From positions 1 through 41,570 of the forward strand of contig JAITDU010000028.1 in assembly GCA_031282405.1 (NCBI GenBank): 41,570 nt of DNA, in the 5' to 3' direction. Origin of the DNA: Coriobacteriales bacterium. Lineage in GTDB: Bacteria; Actinomycetota; Coriobacteriia; Coriobacteriales; UBA8131. The position numbers and the translations under genes were made by a program. The notes beneath the pieces were generated by a model that saw only the letters and a program-made list of their open reading frames with translations, searched no databases and had not been told where the DNA came from. This document shows, in pieces, positions 1-6,278 of the stretch; within the stretch, counting starts at the first letter, position 1; the number at the start of each line of letters is the position of its first letter.

Positions 1-28
1 CTTTCCCTACACGACGCTCTTCCGATCT
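1..28 (+). other. Illumina adapter remnant
   Basis: The first 28 bases match the 3' part of the universal Illumina TruSeq read-1 adapter and end in CGACGCTCTTCCGATCT. The biological sequence starts at about base 29, where it is already inside a coding frame. This is untrimmed library sequence at a contig end, not genomic DNA. Confidence 0.97.
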
Positions 29-312
29 CACGTGGTCTGGTTACTGTCAAACGCAGTATCGAATATGCCGTGGCGCACAGTCACCTGGAAGTCACGACGC
101 TCATAGTGCCAGGCCTGAACGATGACCCACGGCAGATAGAGCAGCTGTCGCGGTGGCTGGCTGGTATCAGCGCGGATATCCCGCTGCATCTGAGTCGCTT
201 TCATCCTGCTTATCGGATGCTGGACACGGCTGCCACTCCACGCACTGTGGTGCTGGAATTGGTAGACGTTGCCCGCCAGTACCTCACCTATGTATATGCG
301 GGCAATCTTTAA
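29..312 (+). CDS. amrS: AmmeMemoRadiSam system radical SAM enzyme, C-terminal part (5' truncated)
   Basis: The open frame runs straight out of the adapter (codons in phase from base 31) to TAA at 312 and encodes about 93 residues. It contains EVTTLIVPGLNDD and later HLSRFHPAYRMLD, ending in YVYAGNL. These are hallmarks of the C-terminal half of the pyruvate-formate-lyase-activating-enzyme-like radical SAM protein of the AmmeMemoRadiSam system (partners Memo and AMMECR1). The CxxxCxxC cluster motif would lie upstream and is not in the window. The internal GTG at 70 is not the real start, because upstream codons (RGLVTVKRSIEYAV) continue the family pattern. The family's biochemical role is unsettled; metal or redox modification is discussed. 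Next to the metal-uptake genes that follow, the placement is suggestive only. Confidence 0.85.
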
Positions 313-376
313 CGGCGCCTTGCCGGGGGTGGTTTTTGACCTTGGATCTCACCTATGTGTATGCGGCTAATCTTTA
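283..376 (+). repeat. Echo of the amrS 3' end (two copies, period 65)
   Basis: Bases 283-311 encode the last residues of the radical SAM gene (LTYVYAGNL) and its stop. They recur at 348-376 with 26 of 29 bases identical, there reading LTYVYAANL plus TAG. The offset of 65 is not a multiple of three, so the second copy is not part of the gene. The bases between the copies are not similar. Confidence 0.85.
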
Positions 377-491
377 GTCGTGAGAACCCCGGGTTCCTGT
401 CCTCGAACCCCGAGAAACCCTAAGCCGTAAGCTCCAAGTCGAGAGAATATAAATCCATTCCCGGGCCGTTTTGCCCCGTTAAGCATAAGCG

Positions 492-518
492 GTGTTACGA
501 AATTAATATTTGTGTTAC
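492..518 (+). promoter_or_regulatory. Putative operator: direct repeat GTGTTAC-N13-GTGTTAC (copy 1)
   Basis: Two exact GTGTTAC heptamers at 492-498 and 512-518 have a 20-bp period, about two helical turns, which would put both on one face of the DNA. They lie 43 bp before the GTG start of the binding-protein gene at 562. The same arrangement in the opposite orientation precedes fmdE (4535-4561). The rest of the 378-561 gap shows no further motif I recognise and no riboswitch. The binding factor is unknown. Confidence 0.6.
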
Positions 519-561
519 GATACTTCCTCCGACCCTAGGAAAAGACGAGAAGGAGAACGTA

Positions 562-1722
562 GTGAAAACACAACAGGTTTTACAAAAATGGGCCTTTGCG
601 CTTTTGGTCGCACTCTTATCTTTGTCTTTGTTTGGATTGGGCCTCGTAGGCTGTGCCGGCACAGCCGGCAGCGACAGCGGCAGCAAAAGCACCCGTGCCT
701 CCAGCGTCGACACCACAGCGACACACAGTGTTGTCGATATGCTGGGGCGGACCGTGGAGATCCCGGCTGATCTCAGTCGTGTTATCGGCCTTGGCTCCAG
801 CAGCTTGCGGATGATTGCCTATTTGGAGCAGGTTGATAAGGTTGTAGGTGTGGAGCTGGCCGAACAGGAGGACACGGTGACGTGTGCCTATCGGCATATC
901 TACCATGAACAGTTTGCCCAGCTGCCGGTAATCGGCGAGGGCGGCTCCAGAGGCGTTACTCCCAACGAGGAGGCCATCATTCAGGCGGCCCCCCAACTGA
1001 TTATCGCCAGCATCGACAAGGACAGTGCCGATGCTCTGGCCGAAAAGACCCGAATCCCCGTGCTCTGTGTGACTCTGAGTGATATCGTCTTTGATCAGGT
1101 CTTTTATGACAACATTGAATTGGTGGGCGAGGTCCTCGGCGCTGAGGATCGGGCCGACGCGATTATTACCTATGTGCAAGAGTCTCAGGCCGACTTAGAG
1201 CAACGCAGCAGTCAGGCTGGTAGTCAGCGGCCCAGTGCCTACGCGGCCGGCATCAGTTTCAGAGGTGGTCACGGCTTTGCCGGCACCGAGGCCCAATTCC
1301 CGCCCTTTGAGGCGGTACAGGTTGTGAATATTGCCGATAGTGCCGCTACTACAGGCGCCTTTGACATCGATCTGGAGCAGATCAGTGCCGCTCAGCCCGA
1401 CTACATCTTCGTCGAGAGCAGCAATTTTGCCTTGGTTAAAGAGGATTACGACAACAATCCCGGTTACTTTGCCGGGCTTGACGCTGTACAGAAAAATCAG
1501 GTCTACTCGCTGATCTCCTATCGTTTCTATGCTACCAATGTCGAGTTGGCTTTGGCCAACTGCTACCAGGTGGGTGCCCAGGCTTATCCCGAGGCTTTTG
1601 CCGATATTGACCCCACCGCGCAACTGGACAAGATTACCACCTTCTTCCTCGGTCAGGGCTTGTCTGCCGATCTGGCGGCCGAAGGCTATAGTTTTGAGCA
1701 GGTTGATTTGAGCAAACTCTGA
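562..1722 (+). CDS. ABC transporter substrate-binding lipoprotein (iron/cobalamin/metal-chelate class)
   Basis: A 386-residue secreted lipoprotein starting at GTG 562, with GAGAAGGAG just upstream. The signal peptide has a hydrophobic run at residues 11-29 and the lipobox LVGC (acylated Cys31), followed by a Ser/Gly/Thr linker to about residue 50. The body fits the BtuF/FepB-type periplasmic-binding fold: VVDMLGRTVEIP at the start, RVIGLGSSSLRMIAYLE, then PQLIIAS and AAQPDYIFVES. It should deliver substrate to the FecCD permease and ATPase encoded convergently downstream, and it shares their candidate operator. The ligand cannot be read from sequence; a metal oxyanion, metal chelate or corrinoid are all possible. 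Its last two codons and stop lie inside a repeat (1716-1738) related to the end of the ATPase gene. Confidence 0.88.
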   Translation: MKTQQVLQKWAFALLVALLSLSLFGLGLVGCAGTAGSDSGSKSTRASSVDTTATHSVVDMLGRTVEIPADLSRVIGLGSSSLRMIAYLEQVDKVVGVELAEQEDTVTCAYRHIYHEQFAQLPVIGEGGSRGVTPNEEAIIQAAPQLIIASIDKDSADALAEKTRIPVLCVTLSDIVFDQVFYDNIELVGEVLGAEDRADAIITYVQESQADLEQRSSQAGSQRPSAYAAGISFRGGHGFAGTEAQFPPFEAVQVVNIADSAATTGAFDIDLEQISAAQPDYIFVESSNFALVKEDYDNNPGYFAGLDAVQKNQVYSLISYRFYATNVELALANCYQVGAQAYPEAFADIDPTAQLDKITTFFLGQGLSADLAAEGYSFEQVDLSKL

Positions 1723-1828
1723 GTTATATGGGCACACCTATCGACGCAAACTTCGAGTGGGCCGACCACAGAATTCTGAGTTGACTGGGCATAACTGCCA
1801 TGAAAAGCCTGAGTTATTCGGGCACAAC
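1716..1828. repeat. Three degenerate 23-bp copies between convergent genes
   Basis: Related 23-mers occur at 1716-1738, 1773-1795 and 1806-1828 (periods 57 and 33). The shared core on the plus strand is CTGAGTT, four variable bases, then GGGCAYAMC. The copy at 1806-1828 holds the last codons and stop of the minus-strand ATPase (VVVPE). The copy at 1716-1738 holds the last codons and stop of the plus-strand binding protein. I see no terminator hairpin here. Confidence 0.75.
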
Positions 1829-2722
1829 CACCGGTGTGCCGTCCAAGCGGTGTACATGCAGTGGATGGCCGTAGGTAGCCATAAGGGTTTGGTCGGTTAC
1901 TGCTTCCAAACCGCCGTAGGCTACGGTTCGTCCGTCTCTGAGCAACAAAAAGTTATCACAATAGCGTAAGGCCAGATTGATGTCATGGAGGACCAGGACA
2001 GTAGCCAGAGAACTGCTGCGGGTTATCTCTTGTACTACTCCCAGTACTTCGATCTGGTTTTTAGGATCCAGGGCGCTCGTTGGCTCATCCAAGAGCAGGA
2101 TTTGTGGCTCCTGAGCCAGGGCGCGGGCAATAAAAACCTTTTGGCGTTCGCCGCCCGAGAGTTGATCCACATAACGTTGAGCAAAGCTGTTCAAGCCAAG
2201 GCGCTCGATGACTCGTGCTACCACCGTGCGGTCGTAGTCGCTGATACCCCAGGAAATGTGCGGTCGGCGGCCCAAAAGCACCTCGTTGTAGACGCTGAGG
2301 TGCGGCACGCGTTGCTGTTGGAATACACTCGCAACCTGCCGGGCTATCTCGCGTTGACTCATATCGCGCAGGTTTTTGCCGCAGATATCCACTGTGCCCG
2401 CGCTGGGTCCAAGCAAGCCGCTGAGCAAAGAAAGCAATGTGGACTTACCGGCACCATTATTGCCGAGGATGGCCAAGAGGTTGCCGCTTTGAGCTGTGAA
2501 GTTTATCTCAGAGAAGGTTGTGCGCGGAGCATGGGGGTAGCGGTAGGTCACCTGGTTGACCTTGAGAACGACCTGTTGCTGTGCGCCATGCCTATGGCTG
2601 TGCGGAGCATTTTCATACCGATGACTATGGTAGTGATTGTGCAGCGTTCCGTCGGTATGTTCATGCAGATGCGTATGTGTGCTGCCGGCATCAGCTGCGT
2701 TGCGGTCGTGCTCTTCTCTCAT
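1814..2722 (-). CDS. ABC transporter ATPase with histidine-rich N-terminus
   Basis: A 302-residue FepC/BtuD-type ATPase. Residues 1-46 are an unusual extension with 12 histidines, including HTHLHEH, HNHYHSH and HSHRH. The nucleotide-binding domain follows: Walker A GNNGAGKST at 87-95, a Q-loop at FQQQR, signature LSGGERQ, Walker B ILLLDEPTSALD and switch His in VLHDIN. ATG 2722 overlaps the permease stop by 4 bases, so translation is coupled. His-rich tails of this kind are known from metal chaperones (HypB, CobW/YjiA) and metal transporters, so metal sensing or buffering during uptake is a reasonable inference. The ATPase core is certain; the substrate is not. Confidence 0.92.
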   Translation of the reverse strand: MREEHDRNAADAGSTHTHLHEHTDGTLHNHYHSHRYENAPHSHRHGAQQQVVLKVNQVTYRYPHAPRTTFSEINFTAQSGNLLAILGNNGAGKSTLLSLLSGLLGPSAGTVDICGKNLRDMSQREIARQVASVFQQQRVPHLSVYNEVLLGRRPHISWGISDYDRTVVARVIERLGLNSFAQRYVDQLSGGERQKVFIARALAQEPQILLLDEPTSALDPKNQIEVLGVVQEITRSSSLATVLVLHDINLALRYCDNFLLLRDGRTVAYGGLEAVTDQTLMATYGHPLHVHRLDGTPVVVPE

Positions 2723-3777
2723 CTTTTATACCCCCTGAAGAGCAGATAAAGAAAAAGTGGTGCTCCTAAAAAGGAGGTAATAGCTCCGATAGGCAGGATA
2801 ACCGGCGATATGACCATGCGGGCCAAAAGGTCAGAGGCCAACAGGATAATTGAGCCCGAAACGGCTGAGGCTGGCAGGAGGAAGCGATAGTCGTTACCTA
2901 CCAAACGGCGGGAGATATGCGGGGCGATCAGGCCGATGAAGCTGATCAGGCCCACAAAAGAGACCATGGCCGCTGCCATCAGCGAGGCCATCACGACACC
3001 CAAAATTCGCGTACGTTGCACATTTACGCCCAGACCACCAGCCGCGTCACCGCCGTTAAGTAAAGCATTGTAGTTCCAACGATTAGCAAAAAAGTAGAGC
3101 GCGCAGACAAGTCCAATACCGGCCATCAGGGCAATCTGCGGCTGGGTAGCGCGCCCCAGGTCGCCAAACTGCCAAAAGATGACCTTGGTCAACTCCAGAT
3201 CGTCGGCAAAATATTGGATGATGGTTGAGGCTCCTGCCCAAAGTGACGAGAGAGCTACCCCTACAAGGATGATGCTTTCCGGGCTGGCAATGCCCAGGCG
3301 CGAAAAGAGTAACACGACCAGACACGAGACCAAGGCACCCGCAAAAGCAAAGAGAGCTACGGTGCCCAAGCCCACCGAGGTGGCGCTGCCGTTTTCTGTG
3401 ACTGCCGGAACGATAAGCAGGATGGCAATGGTTGCGCCAAAGACCGCACCCTGAGAGATGCCTACCGTCGAAGCTGAGGCCAGGGGGTTTTCCAGGACAC
3501 TTTGCAATACCGCGCCGGCCAAAGCCAACCCCGCACCGGCGATGATAGCCGTAAGCACCCGGGGCAACCGGATAGTCTGAACAGCCGTGACATTCTGGAG
3601 CTCTCCCTGCCCAAAGAGGGCAACGATACTCTCCAAGGGGTTTATAGCCATAGCTCCGCTGCAAAGCGCCAGCAAAGCTATGAGTAGGCCAATTACAATG
3701 ATGCCGCCAATCACCCACCAATTACGCCGCTCGCGTTGACGGGCCTCCTGAGCGATGGACAGGGTGTTGTCAAGCAC
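2719..3777 (-). CDS. FecCD-family ABC transporter permease
   Basis: A 352-residue integral membrane protein with about ten hydrophobic segments, beginning after a short basic N-terminus (RQRERRNWW). FecCD hallmarks are visible: LPRVLTAIIAGAGLALAGAV near residue 70, the LENPLASASTVG region, and SFVGLISFIGLIAPHISR near residue 290, which carries the cytoplasmic coupling helix contacting the ATPase. It starts 2 bases after the fmdE stop and overlaps the ATPase start by 4 bases, so fmdE, permease and ATPase form one transcript. Members of this family move siderophores, haem, cobalamin, and in MolB-type branches molybdate or tungstate. Confidence 0.93.
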   Translation of the reverse strand: MLDNTLSIAQEARQRERRNWWVIGGIIVIGLLIALLALCSGAMAINPLESIVALFGQGELQNVTAVQTIRLPRVLTAIIAGAGLALAGAVLQSVLENPLASASTVGISQGAVFGATIAILLIVPAVTENGSATSVGLGTVALFAFAGALVSCLVVLLFSRLGIASPESIILVGVALSSLWAGASTIIQYFADDLELTKVIFWQFGDLGRATQPQIALMAGIGLVCALYFFANRWNYNALLNGGDAAGGLGVNVQRTRILGVVMASLMAAAMVSFVGLISFIGLIAPHISRRLVGNDYRFLLPASAVSGSIILLASDLLARMVISPVILPIGAITSFLGAPLFLYLLFRGYKR

Positions 3778-3779
3778 CG

Positions 3780-4436
3780 CTAAAAGCCTTCGCGATCATA
3801 ACCCTCATAGCAGTCCAAGCAAAGCAGACGATCTTGGTCCACCCGCAGGAAAGGCTCGGCTGTCTTCTCACCACAGACCACACAAGGATGCGAGGCAAAG
3901 AGTCGCGCTGTCTGGGGCAGTATATAATCCGGCGTGCTGATATCAAACAGCTGCGTATGCGGCGTGGCGAGAAGGTAGTGTTGGAACTCGGCCCGCTCCA
4001 ATCCTTGGCCTGCTTCGGGTTTTAGGCAGAGACGTACCGCTTGAAGGGGAGATGTGACTTTTTTGTCGATGCTCGTGGCCACTTCGCCGATGACTGCGGC
4101 GGCCTTGCCGATGGCTGCGGCTTGGTTGGGTGCTGCGGCTCCCGAAGTGGGGCCTTGACGCGGACGAGTGAAAAAAGAAAAAGCCATCTTGCCACGCAGA
4201 CGCGGCACGAGATTAGCCTTACCATAGGTACAGCCTAAAACCGTCTGGATGGCATCAACACCACAGGCATCGTTTTCGGTTACGCAGACGATCTCTTCGT
4301 CTGTGGCCGGCAGTCGGCTGGCATCTAACCCCAACTCGGCAATAGCCCCCAGCGATGCCGCAAAGCCAATAGCCAAGCCGGGGCATTGGTGTCCGTGAAA
4401 GGCCACTGCCTTGTGCCAGAGTTCTTCATTGTTCAT
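3780..4436 (-). CDS. FmdE family protein
   Basis: A 218-residue protein. The start is ATG 4436, chosen because AAGGAG (4443-4448 on the opposite strand) sits 6 bases before it and the family motif begins soon after; the frame continues upstream to 4541 without support. FmdE motifs are HGHQCPG (residues 14-20) and TENDACGVDAIQ followed by GCTYGKANL. A C-terminal zinc-finger-like module has CVVCG and, 18 residues later, CLDC. FmdE is named from the molybdenum formylmethanofuran dehydrogenase operon, but bacterial members often sit beside FecCD-type transporters. Being first in this operon, it may handle the imported metal or cofactor; the exact reaction is not known. Confidence 0.88.
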   Translation of the reverse strand: MNNEELWHKAVAFHGHQCPGLAIGFAASLGAIAELGLDASRLPATDEEIVCVTENDACGVDAIQTVLGCTYGKANLVPRLRGKMAFSFFTRPRQGPTSGAAAPNQAAAIGKAAAVIGEVATSIDKKVTSPLQAVRLCLKPEAGQGLERAEFQHYLLATPHTQLFDISTPDYILPQTARLFASHPCVVCGEKTAEPFLRVDQDRLLCLDCYEGYDREGF

Positions 4437-4439
4437 TGT

Positions 4440-4533
4440 GTGCTCCTTGTAGGTAAGGGGTAGTCGATCATGTACGCACTTGAAATCTGCGATTATGCGT
4501 GTGCTCCTTGCAATTAAGGGGCAGTCGCACAAT
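4440..4533 (-). repeat. Duplicated fmdE leader including its ribosome-binding site (period 61)
   Basis: Bases 4440-4471 and 4501-4532 are imperfect direct repeats. Both begin GTGCTCCTTG on the plus strand and share AAGGGG and AGTCG. Read on the minus strand, each copy carries AAGGAG, but only the one next to 4436 is followed by a start codon; the upstream copy reads CACACGCATAATCG after the site. The upstream copy is therefore a decoy or fossil ribosome-binding site in the fmdE leader. Confidence 0.7.
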
Positions 4534-4534
4534 G

Positions 4535-4561
4535 GTAACACAATTGCAAGATTTGTAACAC
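4535..4561 (-). promoter_or_regulatory. Putative operator: direct repeat GTGTTAC-N13-GTGTTAC (copy 2)
   Basis: On the minus strand two exact GTGTTAC heptamers lie at 4561-4555 and 4541-4535 with a 20-bp period, identical in sequence and spacing to the site at 492-518. The site is about 100 bp before the fmdE start and reads in the same direction relative to its gene. Matching sites before both convergent transcription units argue for joint regulation. Confidence 0.6.
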
Positions 4562-4631
4562 TCTACCTATATGGTCGCGCTGCTGCCGGTTTCGGCGATT
4601 GGCTCACTGTGTGGTACCTGGCGTGTTTTGC

Positions 4632-4653
4632 TATAATGTAGTAACGTTACTAC
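4632..4653 (+). promoter_or_regulatory. Toxin-antitoxin promoter with palindromic operator
   Basis: A consensus -10 box TATAAT (4632-4637) is followed at once by a perfect 16-bp palindrome, GTAGTAACGTTACTAC (4638-4653), which would cover the transcription start. No convincing -35 box is visible. The position fits autorepression by the Phd-type antitoxin encoded 50 bp downstream. Operator function is inferred from position and symmetry. Confidence 0.65.
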
Positions 4654-4702
4654 AGAGCTTTATTGCAACCGACGCAAAAAAGCAGACAGGAAGGTGACAA
4701 GA

Positions 4703-4951
4703 ATGGCCGCAATGACCGCGCGCGAGTTCAATCAATATACCGGCAGGGCCAAAACGTTGGCTCATGAGGAGCCCGTTTTTATCACCGAACGGGGCACGGT
4801 CAAGTACGTGCTGCTGAACATTGAGGAGTACGAAGCGCTGACCCAACCTACGCGCACGCTCTTTGAGTCCCTGGCAATGGACGAACGCGATTATTTTGAG
4901 TATGAGTTCCCCCGTCTTGAGGGCGATTTCAGAGAGGTCGACTTCTCATGA
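4703..4951 (+). CDS. Phd/YefM-family antitoxin
   Basis: An 82-residue antitoxin. ATG 4703 is chosen over the in-frame GTG 4694 because AGGAAGG (4688-4694) overlaps that GTG and is ideally spaced for the ATG. The N-terminal half has the Phd/YefM DNA-binding pattern (TAREFNQYTGRAK, then PVFITERGTVKYVLLNIEEYE). The acidic C-terminal tail (MDERDYFEYEFPRLEGDF) would thread into the toxin. It ends in a 4-base ATGA overlap with the toxin gene, as usual for type II pairs, and probably represses the promoter at 4632-4653. Confidence 0.88.
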   Translation: MAAMTAREFNQYTGRAKTLAHEEPVFITERGTVKYVLLNIEEYEALTQPTRTLFESLAMDERDYFEYEFPRLEGDFREVDFS

Positions 4952-5403
4952 CCGGTTATCTGCTCAACACAAATATTGTAAGCGAGCTGCGCAAGCCGCC
5001 GGCGCGTCGTCCCGTTCTCATCAACACCTGGGCACAGGAATTGAGTGAGCAACAGGCTTACCTCAGCGTCATAACGATTGTTGAGATAGAGCGTGGGCTC
5101 TTGTTGCTGGAACGAAAGGATGCCGCACAGGCACAGCCTTTACGCCGATGGTTTGAGAGAGACATCCTGGAGGGCTATGCGGAGCGTATTCTCCCTTTGA
5201 GCCTCAAAGCCGCACGCCGTGCCGCCGCCCTCCAGGTGCTCAACCCTCGGCCGCTGGTCGACACATTCATTGCCGCTACAGCGCTGGAGCATAACCTCAC
5301 GCTTGTAACCCGTAATGTAAAGGACTTTCACGACACCGGCGTGCGCGTTACGAACCCGTGGGAGCCACATATCACGACCGTTACGCTGGACATCCCTCGC
5401 TAG
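4948..5403 (+). CDS. VapC/FitB-type PIN-domain toxin with Asn at the first acidic position
   Basis: A 151-residue PIN-domain protein coupled to the antitoxin. Family landmarks are YLLNTNIVSELRKP at residues 4-17, Glu46 in TIVEIERG, Asp105 in PLVDTFIAATALEH, and TRNVKDF at 121-127. PIN nucleases normally have Asp in the first motif (LLDTN); here codon 7 is AAC (Asn), one transition from GAC. That Asp helps bind the catalytic metal, so the toxin may be weak or inactive, although the rest of the active site is intact. The length is normal. Confidence 0.88.
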   Translation: MTGYLLNTNIVSELRKPPARRPVLINTWAQELSEQQAYLSVITIVEIERGLLLLERKDAAQAQPLRRWFERDILEGYAERILPLSLKAARRAAALQVLNPRPLVDTFIAATALEHNLTLVTRNVKDFHDTGVRVTNPWEPHITTVTLDIPR

Positions 5404-5405
5404 AA

Positions 5406-5564
5406 GTATTTAACCGGGCAGGCCGTCTCCCTCACAACCAGTAAGCGTATGTGCTATGAGGCGTATTTGGTCGGGCAGGCCGTCTCGCACGCAGGCATAA
5501 CAGGGGCGCTTCCTTCCCGCAGGCCGTCTTTCTCGCCCCCCTATAAGGTGCTGATGCCGTATTT
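5406..5564. repeat. Degenerate repeat units downstream of the ECF S-component gene
   Basis: GCAGGCCGTCT occurs three times (starting at 5418, 5475 and 5519). GTATTT precedes two of them (5406 and 5463) and recurs inside the S-component 3' end (5559-5564). On the minus strand the S-component tail, AAATACGGCATCAGCAC, is echoed downstream as AAATACGCCTCATAGCAC. This fills the convergent gap after vapC. A GGGGCG/CGCCCC pair with a 25-nt loop (about 5503-5540) could form a weak terminator. Confidence 0.65.
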
Positions 5565-6278
5565 GTATTTGAGACGTTTGAGTTTGTGGGTCCAGGGCAG
5601 GTAAATGGGCACGAGGAAAATCACCGTGGCAACCGCGTGTGCCAGCGAGGACAGTGCCCCAAGTCCATAGGCCGTAAGCACCGATGCCGTGTTTATCTCG
5701 CCCAGGTACCCCACGACGAAGTAGCTATCCATAATCACGCCGTAGAGCAGAGGCGCTAAAGCGGCGTAGACAAAAACAATCGCCTTGTGCTTGAAGGCTC
5801 CGTGGTCCTCCAGCACGCCGGCACCATAACCCATAAGTCCCCAGGCATACATCTGCCACGGTGTCCAAGGGCCCTGACCAAAAAACAGGTTGGAGACCAG
5901 GGCCGCCAGAGCACCCACCATAAAACCGCTGTGTCGGCCAAAGCTCAAACCGGCCATAATCACGATGGCCGAGACCGGCTTGATATTGGGCAGTGGCGCA
6001 AAGACGATGCGTCCGGCCACCGCCAGCGTGGCAAAGACCACAATAGGCATGATGTCGCGGGGTGTCAGCCGGTCTAACTCAAGGTTGACAAAAAAAGGGA
6101 CAAGGGCAACCAGCACACTGAGTGTACTGATGAGGGCGGTTTGCTGCATACCACTGAGAGCACAGGCTATGAGCACCACGGGGACCGACAGCAGAGCCAC
6201 GGCATCCACGGCGCTTCGATGCCCGCCGCGTTTGCGTCCAGCTGTGTTGCGCTGTTTGTGTTCAATCGCGCCACTCAT
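5541..6278 (-). CDS. ECF transporter S component (probable cobalamin/corrinoid specificity)
   Basis: A 245-residue membrane protein, last gene of the riboswitch-controlled operon. After a basic cytoplasmic N-terminus (to about residue 22) there are about six hydrophobic segments. The stretch AGRIVFAPLPNIKPVSAIVI followed by GRHSGFMVGALAALVSN and FGQGPWTPWQM is typical of ECF substrate-binding subunits of the group found with DUF4430 proteins. The C-terminus is basic (LKRLKYKYG). Its start overlaps the ATPase stop by 4 bases. Cobalamin specificity is inferred from the upstream riboswitch and the transcobalamin-like partners, not from residues. Confidence 0.88.
   Translation of the reverse strand: MSGAIEHKQRNTAGRKRGGHRSAVDAVALLSVPVVLIACALSGMQQTALISTLSVLVALVPFFVNLELDRLTPRDIMPIVVFATLAVAGRIVFAPLPNIKPVSAIVIMAGLSFGRHSGFMVGALAALVSNLFFGQGPWTPWQMYAWGLMGYGAGVLEDHGAFKHKAIVFVYAALAPLLYGVIMDSYFVVGYLGEINTASVLTAYGLGALSSLAHAVATVIFLVPIYLPWTHKLKRLKYKYGISTL

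Noticed and set aside
378-561. Riboswitch before the binding-protein gene
   Set aside because: The B12 box and other conserved riboswitch cores are absent; only the GTGTTAC direct repeat is visible.
616-1737. Minus-strand frames of 187 and 180 codons
   Set aside because: Both are antisense to the lipoprotein gene with its clear lipobox and ribosome-binding site.
5406-5530. CRISPR-like array
   Set aside because: Only three degenerate 11-24 bp units with unequal spacing, no cas genes, and one unit overlaps a gene-tail echo.
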